A stretch of 64,000 nucleotides of DNA, from positions 266,581 to 330,580 of the forward strand of contig JH720368.1 of NCBI GenBank assembly GCA_000231825.2. Reading direction: 5' to 3'. Shown one piece after another: positions 37,341-51,182 of the stretch (the stretch's first letter is position 1; each line of letters starts with the position of its first letter). The notes under the pieces are model-generated. The model saw nothing but the letters and a program-made list of their open reading frames with translations. It ran no database searches and was not told the origin of the DNA. The stretch is from Tetrahymena elliotti 4EA (lineage: Eukaryota; Ciliophora; Oligohymenophorea; Hymenostomatida; Tetrahymenidae). Position numbers and translations under genes: made by a program.

Positions 37341-38241
37341 ACAGTAATATTTTTAATTAAATCAAATAATTATACATATTGATTTCTATTAGGCTTCCTT
37401 TTAATTTTAGCCTTTTGAATTACAAACTTGAACAAGAACCTTTATTAACTTTTTATTTTTTCATTACTACTTTTTATTACATACTCAAATAGACAAAGCA
37501 AAATAATAGCTTTTAAAAGTGTGAATTAGATTATTAAGATAATTTATGAGAATTATTTAAGGATTTGTATATTTCGATTAAATAAATTGGAAATATAGAA
37601 GAATGATCAATTATTTTTATATGCTATCTTCTGTCTAAATATTTATTCAAAAAAGATATTAGTCTAAAAATCAACAAATTTTACTAGCTAAATTTGAAAT
37701 TTTTACATTTTCCTTTTGGAAAAAATTTAATCATAAGCATTGCATTGTTGAAAGAAATATTTTTGTTATATTGTTCTGTGCTTAACATGTATTTTTTGAA
37801 GATGAGATTATTTTAGAAAGAAAAGTATTAAAAGGGAGATATCAAAAATTACTTATCTTCACTTAATAATGGTTAAATTAAAATTTATTAGAATTAATAT
37901 AAATAGCATTCTATCATTTATTCATTTATTAAAGAATTTAGAGTCAATTTAAGTAAAAAATATTAGTGATTCTAATAGTGTAAGCTTCAAAAAAAATCTA
38001 AAATTAATAAAAAAAGGCAAATTAAAGAGAATAATTGTTGTATTTCAATTTACACTTGAAAGCTTAAATTAAAATGGTCACTTATAACAATTTCATTGTT
38101 TTTGGCCATAACTATTTTGCAACTATAATTTTCGTTTATATTTTGTCAATTGTAATTCCGCGAAAAATTATATATGTGATTGATTACAAATTATTTAGAA
38201 TGACTTTATTAATTTTATTTTTTTTTTACTGGTAATAGGAG
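37341..38241. other. Gene-poor stretch
   Basis: AT-rich. The first half of an RNase PH domain would be expected here or further left if the gene at 38.2 kb were complete; no such exon was found. Confidence 0.4.
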
Positions 38242-38796
38242 TAGGATATAATATTGAAGAGAGATCTTGTTAATATGCTTAGTGAAATAGTTAATATTAA
38301 GCAATATCCAAAAAGTATCCTTTAGCTTACATTTGATATTATTTAAGTGAATGGACCAGTATTCCCTTATTTGGTTAATGCAGCTTGCTTTGCTCTGTCT
38401 TTGGCTGGGATCTAGATTTTAGATATTTTTTCAAGTGCCTATATGGTAATTCTTAATTTTAATATCCTAGCTTTTAACTATCCTTTACATTCATCATTTT
38501 AAATCTTTTATATGAATTAATAGGGTTTTATAGGAAATAATTTAATTATCGATCCTAGCGATAAAGAGTTTGCTCTTATGAATAAAAAGTTATGTATAGT
38601 GTAAATGAAAAATTCTCAAAAGATAATTTATTTGGATATGAATGGCTCTTTAGATTTTGAAGAAATATAAAAGGTAATATGAGTTATATGTTTTAAATTC
38701 TTTTTTTAGAAGTTTTGGAAGATTTAATCATTTCTTAGTTCTTAAATAATTTTGATTTTTTGCAAGCAATTTCGATCATAGAAAAATTTATAATGA
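38242..38796 (+). pseudogene. RRP46-like exosome subunit (RNase PH fold), 5'-truncated fragment
   Basis: Exons of about 38242-38445, 38524-38673 and 38710-38796, joined by introns of 78 and 36 bp; TGA 38794-38796. The text matches the second half of a RRP46/RNase PH domain: LKRDLVNMLSEIV; ILQLTFDIIQVNG; the conserved YLVNAACFALSLAGIQ; NNLIIDPSDKE; and IIYLDMNGSLDFEEIQK. RRP46 is a non-catalytic member of the six-subunit exosome ring. About the first 90 residues (RPDG/GP-type motifs) are missing, and no exon for them is visible in the preceding 1.3 kb. Either this is a decayed copy or the first exon is far away or unrecognisable. Confidence 0.6.
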
Positions 38797-39047
38797 TATT
38801 TTAATTCCAGTAGGCTCATTTATTGCGCATTTAATAGTATCATTTTAATTATTACGAATCACAATAATTAATTATTTATTTAAGGAGCATTATTAAATAA
38901 ATCATCTAAAAAGATACTTTTTTTCTTTGGCATATCTTTTAACGAATTTATTTAGATCGAAACATAAAAGAAAAAATTAATGGGTGAAAAAATTCTATTT
39001 AAGAGCTTGAAAATGAAAAAAATACAAAAATATTATTTTAGAGACAC
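38797..39047. other. Short gap
   Basis: Alternative frames stay open for about 60 codons here, but no family is recognised. Confidence 0.3.
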
Positions 39048-39458
39048 ATGAATGAAATTAAAATTTTATATTAACTAAAATTAGCTTCTTTCGCTAGGTA
39101 TAAGCGGATGTAATAAAATATCTACTTTGATGAGTACCTTGTTGATAGAGTAGAACGCAGTGTTAAGCAATTGATATAAGACTTATTTGCTAATATCAAT
39201 TAATTGCGCATTAATTTTGATCTAATCAATTAAAAGTTTGATGGTAAATAAAACTCATCTAACTTATATTTTCAATTGCAAAGTATATAATTTATATCTT
39301 CTTGTTGGCTGAAATATAATCTATACACTTCTGTCCAGTTTTTTAATAAATTAACAAAATATGTCTATTATTATTACTATTTTTATTCAAAAATATCCCA
39401 TTATAATTTTATAAAATTCAGTAATTTATTGTACCAGCTCCAGCTGTATCACTCTTGA
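39048..39458 (+). CDS. Hypothetical helical protein (tentative)
   Basis: ATG 39048 to TGA 39456-39458, 136 codons. The same frame is open upstream to a TGA near 38989 (adding IQELENEKNTKILFQRH). The first 65 residues look genuinely coding: KLASFARYKRMQQNIYFDEY and VERSVKQLIQDLFANIN form a likely amphipathic or coiled-coil helix. The remainder, rich in Tyr and Phe, may be non-coding read-through after an unseen splice at GTAAATAAAAC (about 39243). No family recognised. It could be the last exon of a gene whose start I cannot place. Confidence 0.3.
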
Positions 39459-40820
39459 ATCTCCTTTTTATTAGAAAAATTAAAATAAATAAATCCCCTT
39501 TCACTTTATTTTATTTTCTGAGATGAAAAAATGAATGAAGAAAAATAAGATGTATGGATATTAAATATTAAAAATTTGAATACTTCTTTGCACTCAAAAA
39601 ATATGAAGTAAGCAACGATCATGCAAAATATTTATTGCCGTCAAAGATATGAAAAGAAAAAGTAAGAAAATTTAAAAGAAAAAAGAGAGGAGAAAATGAT
39701 GATTTGATGTGGGAGAAATTTAACTTAAGCACAATATGAATAGTTAAAAGCATGCAATATCTTTTTTTGATATCATGGGAAAAAAATATAAATAAAAAAT
39801 TAGTAAAAAATCATCCAAAATCAAAAAAAAATCAATAGAGGTAAAAATAAAAATTATTATTAAAAAGTTCTCTCAGATTATCAACTATAACCTACTCATT
39901 TCGCTGACTCTTAACTTTATTTTCTATCATATACATACCCTCAACATCTCAAGCAATCTCTGTATGCGTCCAGAGTTTACCAGAACAATATCCTTCTACT
40001 CAAGCAGTAATCCTAATTGAAAATTAGGGTCTTGCTTGGTGATACTTTCCCAGCAAACCCTCACTTCATACTTCCTGGATAAGTATTACATGCACGCATA
40101 AATTTTAAGAAACAATAGCATCATCAAAAATAAAGATACCTTCAATTTCTTCTCTTCATTTTCTAAAGAAACCATCTACCTGATACTCAGTCACATGAAA
40201 GATAGTTAGGTAAGGCTAGGCTAATCTAAAAAAATGTTAAAGTTAGGGAGATTAGTCAGCCTAGATATGACCTATAATAAAACTAACTCCTGTCAATCCT
40301 TTATTCTTTCAATAAAGATTATTATCGTTAAACTGATAGTATGTATTTCTATCTTCTATTCCTATAAATGAAATAGTAATGTCAACCAACACTACTCAAC
40401 AACAAGTAGAGGTAGGCACGTAGAAAAATACACATGTTTGCAATAAGATGGATGAATGAAGGATGTAAAGGGCTGACTTGAGATTGCATTGAAGAAAGAA
40501 AAATAAGAAGAAGAGTTTAGAAAATTATAGGTAGAAATTTATTATTGGTGATGCATAAATAGAAGGTCATCATATAAATCAAATAATAATTTCTTGATGC
40601 AATTATGTGAGTTCATGGTAGGCGTATGATGATGCAAAATAATAGAGTAAAGCGAATAAAATAGTAGAGACACATGTTGATTGTCTGAATTATTTCTTTA
40701 AATACCATCTCAGTGTTTAATTTAATATTTATAAATTTTATTATTCAAATTATTACAATAGCATTAGCTGCAAAGTTAAACTTTAAAAAACAAAGACAAA
40801 ATCTAGCAAAACAAAAAGAA
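39459..40820. other. Upstream region of the acylated pseudokinase gene, with unusually GC-rich patch
   Basis: From about 39880 to 40480 the DNA is clearly less AT-rich than other spacers. It contains the perfect hairpin CCTAATT-GAA-AATTAGG near 40012-40028. One plus-strand frame is open for about 200 codons to TGA 40479-40481 but shows no motif and no suitable start. ATG at 40379 opens MSTNTTQQQVE and then meets GTAGGC, so an untranslated or alternative first exon is possible. Confidence 0.4.
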
Positions 40821-43800
40821 ATGGGACAAGGAAAATCTAAATTCAACAACTCACCCTTATACAACCCTGCTGATTACACTGAAAGCAATGGTTTCAATGA
40901 TGAAAGATACGGTACCATCTTGAAGCTCTTAACCAACAACCTCACCTAATAAAAGTATGCTGAAATTACCAAGACCTTGAACGACGAATCTGTTTTGGAA
41001 AAGAGAGTCGAAGAATTAAACTTCAGAAAGGAATTAGATCACCCCAGCATTGTCAAGTTGGTTTCTTTCAACTCATAAAAGAAGGACGAATTCTGTTCCT
41101 CCTTCTACAAATTGGGCTTATTCTACGAATACTTCACCAACAACTTGAGAACTGAAATCTCTGAAAGACAAAAAGTCAGAGCTGCCTACAGAGAAGGTGA
41201 ACTCTGGTATCTTTTAGATACTCTCCTCAACGTTATCTTCTACTTGAAGTCTAAGAACGTTAACCACGGTGACATTAGACCTTACAACATCATCATTACC
41301 CCTGAAGGTCAAGTCAAGCTCGGTGAAATCTTCATCCACGTCCAACCTCTCTCTTCCTACTCCTAATTGTTGAACAACAGTTTGGAAGAATACTACATTT
41401 CTCCCTAACTTTTCAGATCTTTGAAGGAATACAGCTCTTCTCCCGTCTTCGATGCCAATAAGTCTGATCTCTACTCTATCGGTATGACCGTCCTCGAAGC
41501 TGCTACCCTCGAAAATGTTAGCCGTGTCTGCTATGACCAACAAAACTTCGTTATCAAGACTGAGGAAGTTAACAAGCTTTTGAACTAAGTTAGAGCTCAA
41601 TATTCCTTATCTCTCTACAGTTTCCTCTAAAAGCTCCTCACCGAAGATGAAACTTTGAGACCCTCTGTTGAAGGATTATTCGATGAACTCAACTAATCTT
41701 ATGTCTAATCTGTCAAGACTCACGGTCTTACCACCATTGAAATCATTTCTAACTAAGTTTCTCAAATCCAAGGTAACATTATCTAAGAAAGCTTCGAATA
41801 AAAGGAAGTTGTCTAAAGATCTGCTAACCCTGCTAGACAATCCTACACCTTAGAAAAAACCTACGAAGCTCCTGCTGTTTACACAACTACCACCTACACC
41901 ACCTAAACTCCTGTCATTGAAACCACCAACTACAACAATGATGACCTTAATGCTAGAATCCAAGCTGTTTTAGCTATGAGCAGAGAAACTATTGCTAAGT
42001 ATGGCAGCAGCAATCTCAGCTACACCAGTGCTCCCGTTAACTATACTACCACCACATATACCACCTCTGCTCTTCCCACCAATACTTACACTGCTACTTA
42101 CACTTCTCCTATTGATGCTAAGGCCAGCCAAATTGAAACCAGAACCTTCCTTAACGAAAATACCAATAACATAGAAACCAAGAGCTACTAATAATAAGAA
42201 CCCGTAATTTATTTAACTTTTTCTATTATTTTACAACTTATTTTCTAGCACCAAAGTAGAAAATGAAAGGGAAATTTGAATATCTTTGTTTTAGAAATTA
42301 AATTGGATCTACCTCTCTACCAACCTACCTACTCATTTCATTTAATTAAAAATTTTTTTCATTGATGTTGTGTAATTGTTAAATAACATAATGCCACCCA
42401 AGCTATTAATCATTCAAAATATTATTTATTCTTCATTTCAAACCAATAAAAACTTGGTAAAATAAGCTAAGTCAAAAAGCTAGTTGAGAATGAAAAGAAT
42501 AAGTAGCAAGCTTAAAATATATAAATAAATATAGCACAAACAACATTGAACGCGATAAAAAATGCTTAAATATAATATTGAGAAATAAACTAATATTTTT
42601 TAAGCTAAGTTCTAAGAATTGAGTAGTAGGATCAAAAAATAGAGTTATAAATTTTATCTAGTTTCATTCAGCTTTAAAGAGAAATAAAATTTAAAAGCAA
42701 TTGTTTGATCTTGCAAAAATAAAAATAAAAAGACAAATAGATAAATAATTTATTAGGTTAAGTTGGAAATGTATCTTTTTTTTTCATTCTATTAAGAAAA
42801 ATTAACTAAGAAACACAGATAAAAGAATTCAAAATCAATTATTCGATCAAATTAAATAATTAAATCATTAATTTCGACGAAAGAATGATATTAAGAAAAA
42901 TCATCATCATATCTAGAAATAATTAATTATTCGTTCATTCGCTCGATTGTTCACTCAATAACTTTCTATCCCAAACAAAAATTCAAAAATAAATCATTCT
43001 AAACAAACTAATTTTTATTTCTAAATTTTATTCTTTTGAAACCATCTAAAATCTCAATTTTTATTTTATTTAATCCAAGTTAGATTTTTTCTATTGAATC
43101 TACCTACATTAACAAAAATCAAATAAACCAACCAATCTTGCTACTTTTTTATTTTTTTCATAAATTTATTTTTCTTTCCTTTCATATTAACAGTCAAATT
43201 TTTTTTCGACTCGATTTAACAGCTTCCATTAAAAAATTTTTAATGTCTTCCATAACCAAATATTTTGATTAAATTGATCAGTGAAAAATTTATTGGACTT
43301 AAATAAACTCTCTTTTAAAATTATAGATTGAAGATGTTATCAAGAGATCTAAGAAGGAAACTGCTGAAGTCCCTGCTGTTTAAACCAACACCACCTACAC
43401 TTACTAATTGCCTTCTACCTCTGTTGAACCCACTAAAAACAGCCAATACCAAGCTACCTACACAACCACTACTCCCATCCAATACAATTTCACCAGCTCA
43501 TAACCCTAATAAACTGAAGTTAACTACACCACCTCTTATGTTCCTTACTAAAGAGTTGAATAAACTTCATATACCACCACCCTCCCTGCTGCTTCAGTTC
43601 CTGCTCAACAAGTCACTGAATACCAAACTTCTTCTAACATCAGCTTCATGACCCCTGAAGAAAGAGACGCTTACATTGCTAAGATCCTTAACGAATCTAA
43701 GAACTACGCTGCTTCTAACAACACTTCAACCAACATTACTTACACTACCTATGTTGATGGAAAGCCCAATGTCTAAGTTGTAATAATATTTTTATTTTTT

Positions 43801-43852
43801 AACCATACAATTTCTTAACCCTTAATTAAATAACTAATAGGCCAATTACTGA
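40821..43852 (+). CDS. Gly2-acylated pseudokinase with Tyr/Thr-rich repeat tail, 615 aa, probably abundant
   Basis: Exons 40821-42203, 43327-43779 and 43841-43852, in phase; TGA 43850-43852. The start MGQGKSKFNNS fits N-myristoylation (Gly2, Ser6). Residues about 30-300 follow a protein-kinase fold. The catalytic loop is HGDIRPYN (149-156; Arg to Gly). The DFG site is replaced by LGEI (about 167-170), so the Mg-binding Asp is lost. SDLYSIGMTVLEAATL matches the helix after the activation segment. The tail, shared by exons 1 and 2, repeats YTTTTYTT-like blocks (VYTTTTYTTQTP, NYTTTTYTTSALP, YQATYTTTTPIQ) between AMSRETIAKYGSS- and EERDAYIAKILNES-type helices. That repeat across the 1123 bp intron argues for one gene. 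Codons end in C far more often than in neighbours, the pattern of highly expressed ciliate genes. A membrane-anchored structural scaffold is my inference. Confidence 0.82.
42204..43326 (+). other. 1.1 kb intron of the acylated pseudokinase gene
   Basis: GTAATT...TTATAG, phase 0 on both sides. About 15-20 times longer than typical introns in this window. AT-rich, with no exon or RNA recognised inside. If not spliced, the frame ends at TGA within about 70 bp of the donor. Confidence 0.65.
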
Positions 43853-44691
43853 GCAACCTGCTTTTTGTGATATCATTAAAATTTTTGTTGAAGCAATTTT
43901 GTAAAATGAGATTATTATATGCATAATAAATATTTGAGAATACCATAAAATGAGAGTTGTATATCTATTCAATATTATATAAATCAACTACACACACATC
44001 ATAAATATATACCGATATGCTTATTATAAAACATTTAATTTTAAAAGTGTATTTATGTGTGTTATTTTTCTGTAAATCATATATTCTTTCATTTCTCATT
44101 TTATTTTTAACTTTATTCATTTCAGTTCTTCTAATCCCATACATTTTATTCTTTCAAAATTACTAAATAGTTTTAAAGCTGATATATTATTATCTTAATT
44201 AATTTAATTCATGTATACTATGATTCTCATTCTGTGAAAATAGACATTTAGAGAGATTAATTTTTAGCTTAGCATATTTAATAAATTTAATTTAAATAAA
44301 AAAAAATCTACTCTATATTAAAGATAATTACTTTTTATTCTACAAAATATTTATTTTAATTTCTAATAATTGCTTGATATCAACAATAAAACATTAAATG
44401 AATACTTAAAAATCTAATTATGAGTAAACATTATAAATTTATAGATCTATTTAAATAAAGACTTTTTATTTTTTTTTTGTTTATCATTTAGATGATGAAA
44501 ATTATTGTTAATTCGCGTATTGATTTATTATGATCATATTTTCTTTCTGTTAATAGTTTTTTTATTAATCATTTAAATAATTAACAAAAATACTACTAAG
44601 CTTTAGCAAAAACTAGAATATAAATCTTCTCAAATTTCAATAAGAAAATTATTTATTTAAAGGATTTCTACTACAAAGTTTTACATTTAAT
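43853..44691. other. Intergenic, AT-rich
   Basis: Tandem-orientation spacer between the pseudokinase and RING-H2 genes. No gene recognised. Confidence 0.55.
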
Positions 44692-46692
44692 ATGGAAAAG
44701 TAATAATCAGAGTCACCAGACTCTATTTCAAGTAAAATATTTTTTATTTTAGTTTGAATTCATTAAGCTCTTTATTTAGATTTAAATTAGGGTTTTTAAA
44801 AATCTAAGATACCTTTAATATTAAGGGTTGCTAACCCTAGTAATACTTCAACACCTTAGAAACAAAATTCTAACATGCACTTAAAGTAAGATGATGTTAT
44901 TAATCTTCGCGGATAAGAATATATAAAAAAAGAATCAAAAGATTTTTTACCAAGAAAACCATTAGATTATATTGTCTTACAAAATGATTTAAACTATTTT
45001 GAAGATGAGCAAGAAGAGTCTAAGAATAGTAAAAAGTATTTAGATAAACAATAAAAGTTGAACTCTCAAAACAAAACTAATGATTAAGAATTATATTACA
45101 ATCCGATTATCCTTGCTGATAACACTAAGCTCAGAGAAAGAAAACTTCAAAATCATAGAAATTAATATAGAAATAACTCCTTAGAGAGTAAATTTTTGGA
45201 TAAACCTAACATTCAACTTCATCAATAAAAAACTGATAGATATATTAAACCATCAACAAATCAAAATTCTTCTTTCAATTTTATTAAAGTAGATTCATGC
45301 TAATAATTAGAAATGGAAAATATAAATAATTCTTCAAATGACAGCAATAGTTGTGAATATCAAAATAATCAATAGCTTTTATAAAGAAATATTAACTAAT
45401 AATAAGATCTTAAATACAAAAAAGATATATTATAAAATTAAAATGCTATTCCAAATACTGTGTAAATAGATAAATCTAAGCTTTTTACTTAGAATTTAAG
45501 CAGAAGTAATTAAATTAAGATAAAAAAGCAGCCTTCTTTGCTACCACCTATTCATCCTTAGAAAATTAAACCCTCACATAACTAAGATGTATAAGAAGAG
45601 GAAATAAACCATATACAAACAGATTTTATTAGAAAGAGTAGAAGCAACTCTTTCACTGAGTAAAATAATATCTTTAAAATGAATGTCGAGAGAAGTTCTA
45701 GAGTTTCATCAAGTGAATTCAAAAATCTTCTCAGTAACCAAAATTTTTAATAAATTTAAAAAAATCTATCAAGAAACTAAAAAGCCCAAACATAGAATAA
45801 TGAGTAAAACTATAATGTAGCAGAAAGTACTAGAAGTCAAATAATATAAAAATATTCATAAAATCTCCTTAATAATATATCTCATAAGCAATCATATAGT
45901 ATTGATAAGTCTTAAATTAGCTAAAGCTGCAGAAAAATTTAATAAGGCAATCACTCAATAGAAAGATAGTCAATACCTTTAATAATTTAACAAGCTAATT
46001 TATCAATAGAAAAATAGCAAATACCTTTGATTATTTTACAACCTGATCTAGAAATGACTTAAGAAAGATAAGAAACTATAAATATTTAATAATTACCAGA
46101 ATAATAAAAAGAATAGTAAATGATAAATATAAGAAATATACAATAAAATTAAGAAGAACTGAGATAATCAAATCAAAATTAACCATATTAAAATTCTGTA
46201 AGACAATAATCAAACTATAATAATAGAGTTTTAAATTAATAAAGAAATAATTAGCAAGCATACAATGATATTATTCAAAGAAGAAATTAAATAGATGTAT
46301 AATAAGAAAATCTCAATAACTAATTTCAAAACAGATAAAACACAATCAATTAAAATCCACCTCCAAGATTTATGATAGATAATATGTACAATTAATTTAT
46401 AGAATTCCAAAATTAATTAAGATAGCACTAGGGAAGTAAAGTTGATAAATTTGTAAGCACAACTGTCTATAAAAGTTCATAATCTTAAAATTTATCTTAA
46501 GATGCCAAATAGTGCTCTATTTGCTTATGTGAATTCGAAGATGATGAAAAAATCAGCTTTTTGGCATGCTTTCATCGTTTTCATAATGAGTGTATCCATA
46601 AGTGGCTTGAAACAAAATCAACTTGCCCTCTTTGTAAAAATGACTAAAAAACATTGTTAAAAGATGTTAACAAATTGCTCGATGAATTTTGA
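44692..46692 (+). CDS. RING-H2 E3 ubiquitin-ligase-type protein with long Gln/Asn-rich N-terminus, 650 aa
   Basis: Exons 44692-44731 and 44780-46692 with a 48 bp intron; TGA 46690-46692. Residues 1-590 are low-complexity and rich in Gln, Asn, Ser and Lys, with a locally repeated segment (HSIERQSIPLIIQQ and LSIEKQQIPLIILQ). The C-terminus holds a complete RING-H2 finger: CSICLCEFEDDEKISFLACFHRFHNECIHKWLE then CPLC. Cys and His ligands are in C3H2C3 order, including the Trp after the second His pair that contacts E2 enzymes. The domain predicts ubiquitin transfer. The disordered front half probably selects substrate or location. Confidence 0.88.
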
Positions 46693-47359
46693 TTAATCTT
46701 TATTAAAAATAATATTAATAAAATAAAATAAAAACAAATGATATTCATAATTATCATTCAATCAAAATATTTATTAATCATTGATTAAAAACTGCTTTTA
46801 TTAAAAAAATATGTATCATCTAAAATAAAAAATATTATCTAAAGTTGATTTTTTCCAAACAAATTTTTTCAACATTATTAATACAATGAATGAAGATAAG
46901 GCCAATCTTAATTCATGAAAACTTTAAATAAAAAACCATTATTGTTTTTAGAAATTACACTTTTATAAACAAAAAATTTGAAATTAATTGGAGAATATAA
47001 TTTTGTAATAAATAAAAATAATATAATATTTCTATAATTCAACTCAAAATTTCAATATTCTTAATTCTTGAGATCTAAAACACCCCTTAATTTTTGGTGG
47101 TTCATTTTTTCTTTTTCTTTAAAAATAAAATTTTTTAAAGATTGTTTCATAAAAATTCATTTTAAATATTTGTTTTAAGATAAAAAATACTTTACAAATT
47201 TAATTGAAACAAGTTTGAATATATTTTTAATGTGGTTATTATATAAATAGTTCAGTATGTATATATTGTTATAATTTTTTTAATTTATATTAATATTTTA
47301 CTTGTAGATTTATTATTTGATATTGGTTTGATTTAAAATTAGTAAAATAAAAAAGGAAA
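46693..47359. other. Intergenic, AT-rich
   Basis: Tandem spacer; nothing recognised. Confidence 0.6.
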
Positions 47360-48493
47360 ATGATTAAATAAAATATAGTAAGTTATGATAAATTTGTTGA
47401 GGAATATATGAATTAGCTTAAAACTCCCTCTTGCATCCCTAGACATGTAGGTGAATTGTGTGGTGGATGTATTCATTTAATACATTATTAAAATTTAAAT
47501 AAAACTTAAAAGACGTATTTCAAAGAATAATCTCATATTTAAAAGGGACTGCTGAGACTTTCAAGCAAATTATTTAAAAAATAACTAAGAAGAACACTGC
47601 ACCTTTATAATTATGGTTTGATAGCTACTAATCTATGGATATAATTTCAACTAAGAGGGCTAGTCTAAAAGAAGTGTTTAAACTCTTAGATACTAGAAAT
47701 ATTTGTAATTTCAAAAATATGATTAATGTAATAGAGTTTAAGTTTATATTTTAAAAAGCAAGAATTGATAGCTGCGAATTATTTTCAGTGATGACATTTA
47801 TAGCTAAAGGAGACTACGAAACTACTATTACACGTAAATCATTATCTAAAATCTATCTAAAATAAACTTTTTACTTTAACTAGATATATCTTTAGTTTTT
47901 GGCTTCAAAAACCCTCAGAGTTTAACAAAAGACGAATTTTTCTTCTTTTTAGATAGTTTCTTTAGAGGAATAAGCAAAATTCTACTATTAAAAAATAAAA
48001 AGGATTATACAGAATAAGATGTCAATAAAAGGTGATTAATTACATTTGGTTAATAATTTTGAAATTAACTTTTTGTATTATTTCATTTGAAACAAACAGA
48101 CTTAATTCAGAAGATATAAAAGAAATAACTGACAAAGTATATGGAAATAAGATAAACTTTACAAATAAAGATTTTGCTAGGTAAATATTTAATTATTAAT
48201 GTTATATAAAAAGAATATTTTATTGAAACACAAATTAATTAATAAATAGAGAGTTTATGAAAAGTAAATATAATTAATTTTTTGAGTACATTTATCAGTG
48301 TCTGTAGTCCAGTAATGACCATGAAAGGTAATAAACTTTAAGCATCAAAAAATATTTAAAATTAATGTATCTACTTAAAAAAAACAGATCAGTCAGTTTG
48401 CAAAATATATAAATTTCACAAGAAGTGAGAAAGTGTATTATGGATGTTCTTAAATAAGTAGAAAAGAATGCTAATGAAAATCCAAAAAAATGA
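47360..48493 (+). CDS. EF-hand-superfamily-like protein, 289 aa
   Basis: Exons 47360-47468, 47546-47833, 47884-48031, 48100-48180 and 48250-48493; all junctions keep phase; TGA 48491-48493. The helical pattern resembles degenerate EF-hands: SLKEVFKLLDTRNICNFKNM, IDSCELFSVMTFIAKGDYET and VFGFKNPQSLTKDEFFFFLD. The latter has the spacing of an EF loop but lacks most acidic ligands, so calcium binding is doubtful. N-terminal residues about 30-60 (CGGWTAETFKQIIQKITKKN) come together only after the first splice. Similar proteins with RGISK after the last helix are common in ciliates as I recall them; function is not known. Confidence 0.72.
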
Positions 48494-48586
48494 AACATCT
48501 TTTCTAAGTATAGAATATTCATTGTTTTCTAGTATGTAATTAGATAGTGTTTATATATTATGAGATATTATAATTTATCTTTAATT

Positions 48587-49462
48587 TCATTTTTAGTAGA
48601 GATGTTTGGGTATTGTTTTTGACAAAAACTTCATAATTGTTTCTTTATCTAAAATTTTCATTTATGCATTATTAATTCCATGAGACTATAATGTATTTTT
48701 AAGTTTTAAGCATTTATAAATATTAGAATGGCTTACTATGCAAATCGTTTTATCTTCTGATAAAATTATCAACAATAAAAATATAATTAATCTTCTTTAA
48801 ATCTTGTCAAAATCTTCTGTTTTTTATTTGAACATTTCACCTTATTTTTATTCATCAAATTACCTATAGCTCCACCACTAGTTGTTATTAATCATTTAGG
48901 AATCAATACTCCATCTTTTACATAAATTTTCTTTAACATTAGCTAAAGTTTACCCTATATCTCCACAGGTATCTAACCTTTCTCTTATATAATGACATGC
49001 AATAAATTTAGCTAGCTTAAATTAATCAATTAACTCTTTGCTTTCTTAATAGGCTAGATATCCAAATGTATCAATAGCTCTTGAAAGAGGAGACACATAA
49101 ACAATATCAAATTTCACATTCTAATAATCTTTCAAAACCTACTACTGTAAATTTTTAGTCTATTGTATACCTTTTTCTGTTAGTTCAGGATCAATATTTT
49201 CCAATGTATTTTTGTAAAAAATAGACCAATTTAAAGAAGATTATTGTCTCCATTAATTATATTTTGATTCAGCATGTCTTATAAAATAAATTGATTTGTT
49301 ATCTAACTATTAACTAATCAAATTCAGTAAATTATATTACTCTATTTAGCAGCTAAATTATTTTAAAAATATTTTCAAATTAGAATTAAAATGATCATTT
49401 GAAATAATCTGGTTAAAAAGCGTTTTGTATAATTCTATTTTTTATTAGTTTTGTTATTCCAT
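48587..49462 (-). CDS. Histidine phosphatase (phosphoglycerate mutase-like) protein, 291 aa
   Basis: A single exon from ATG 49462-49460 to TGA 48589-48587. The signature IYFIRHAESKYN (Arg62-His63) carries the phospho-accepting His of the PGAM clan. VYVSPLSRAIDTFGYLA supplies the second Arg. ERLDTCGDIGQ provides the acidic residue region, and CIVSHSNIYKC is the second catalytic His motif. All four motifs are in order, so activity is likely. The N-terminal 50 residues are Gln-rich and helical. Substrate cannot be told; the clan includes sugar-phosphate and protein phosphatases. It is convergent with the EF-hand-like gene, whose stop is 94 bp away. Confidence 0.88.
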
Positions 49463-49679
49463 AATTATTGATTAATTTCTAATATCTACTTTTAATTTAT
49501 TATTTAATAATCAATTTGCAGTATTGGATATTTTCTATTTACAATTACTTTGTATTTTTAACATCAACTTTGAGAAATTTTAACATTAAAATAATTTAAT
49601 ATTAAATTATAATTTATAATACAACAAATTTATTTAATAATTTAAGCTTAATAAATTAATAGATTAAAACACAAACAAA

Positions 49680-51182
<1,503 letters not shown>

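Noticed and set aside
39880..40481. About 200-codon open plus-strand frame
   Set aside because: No start, no domain and no splice partner; kept as a compositional anomaly rather than a gene.
41214..41600. 128-codon minus-strand open frame
   Set aside because: Antisense of the strongly codon-biased pseudokinase exon; it shows no motif.
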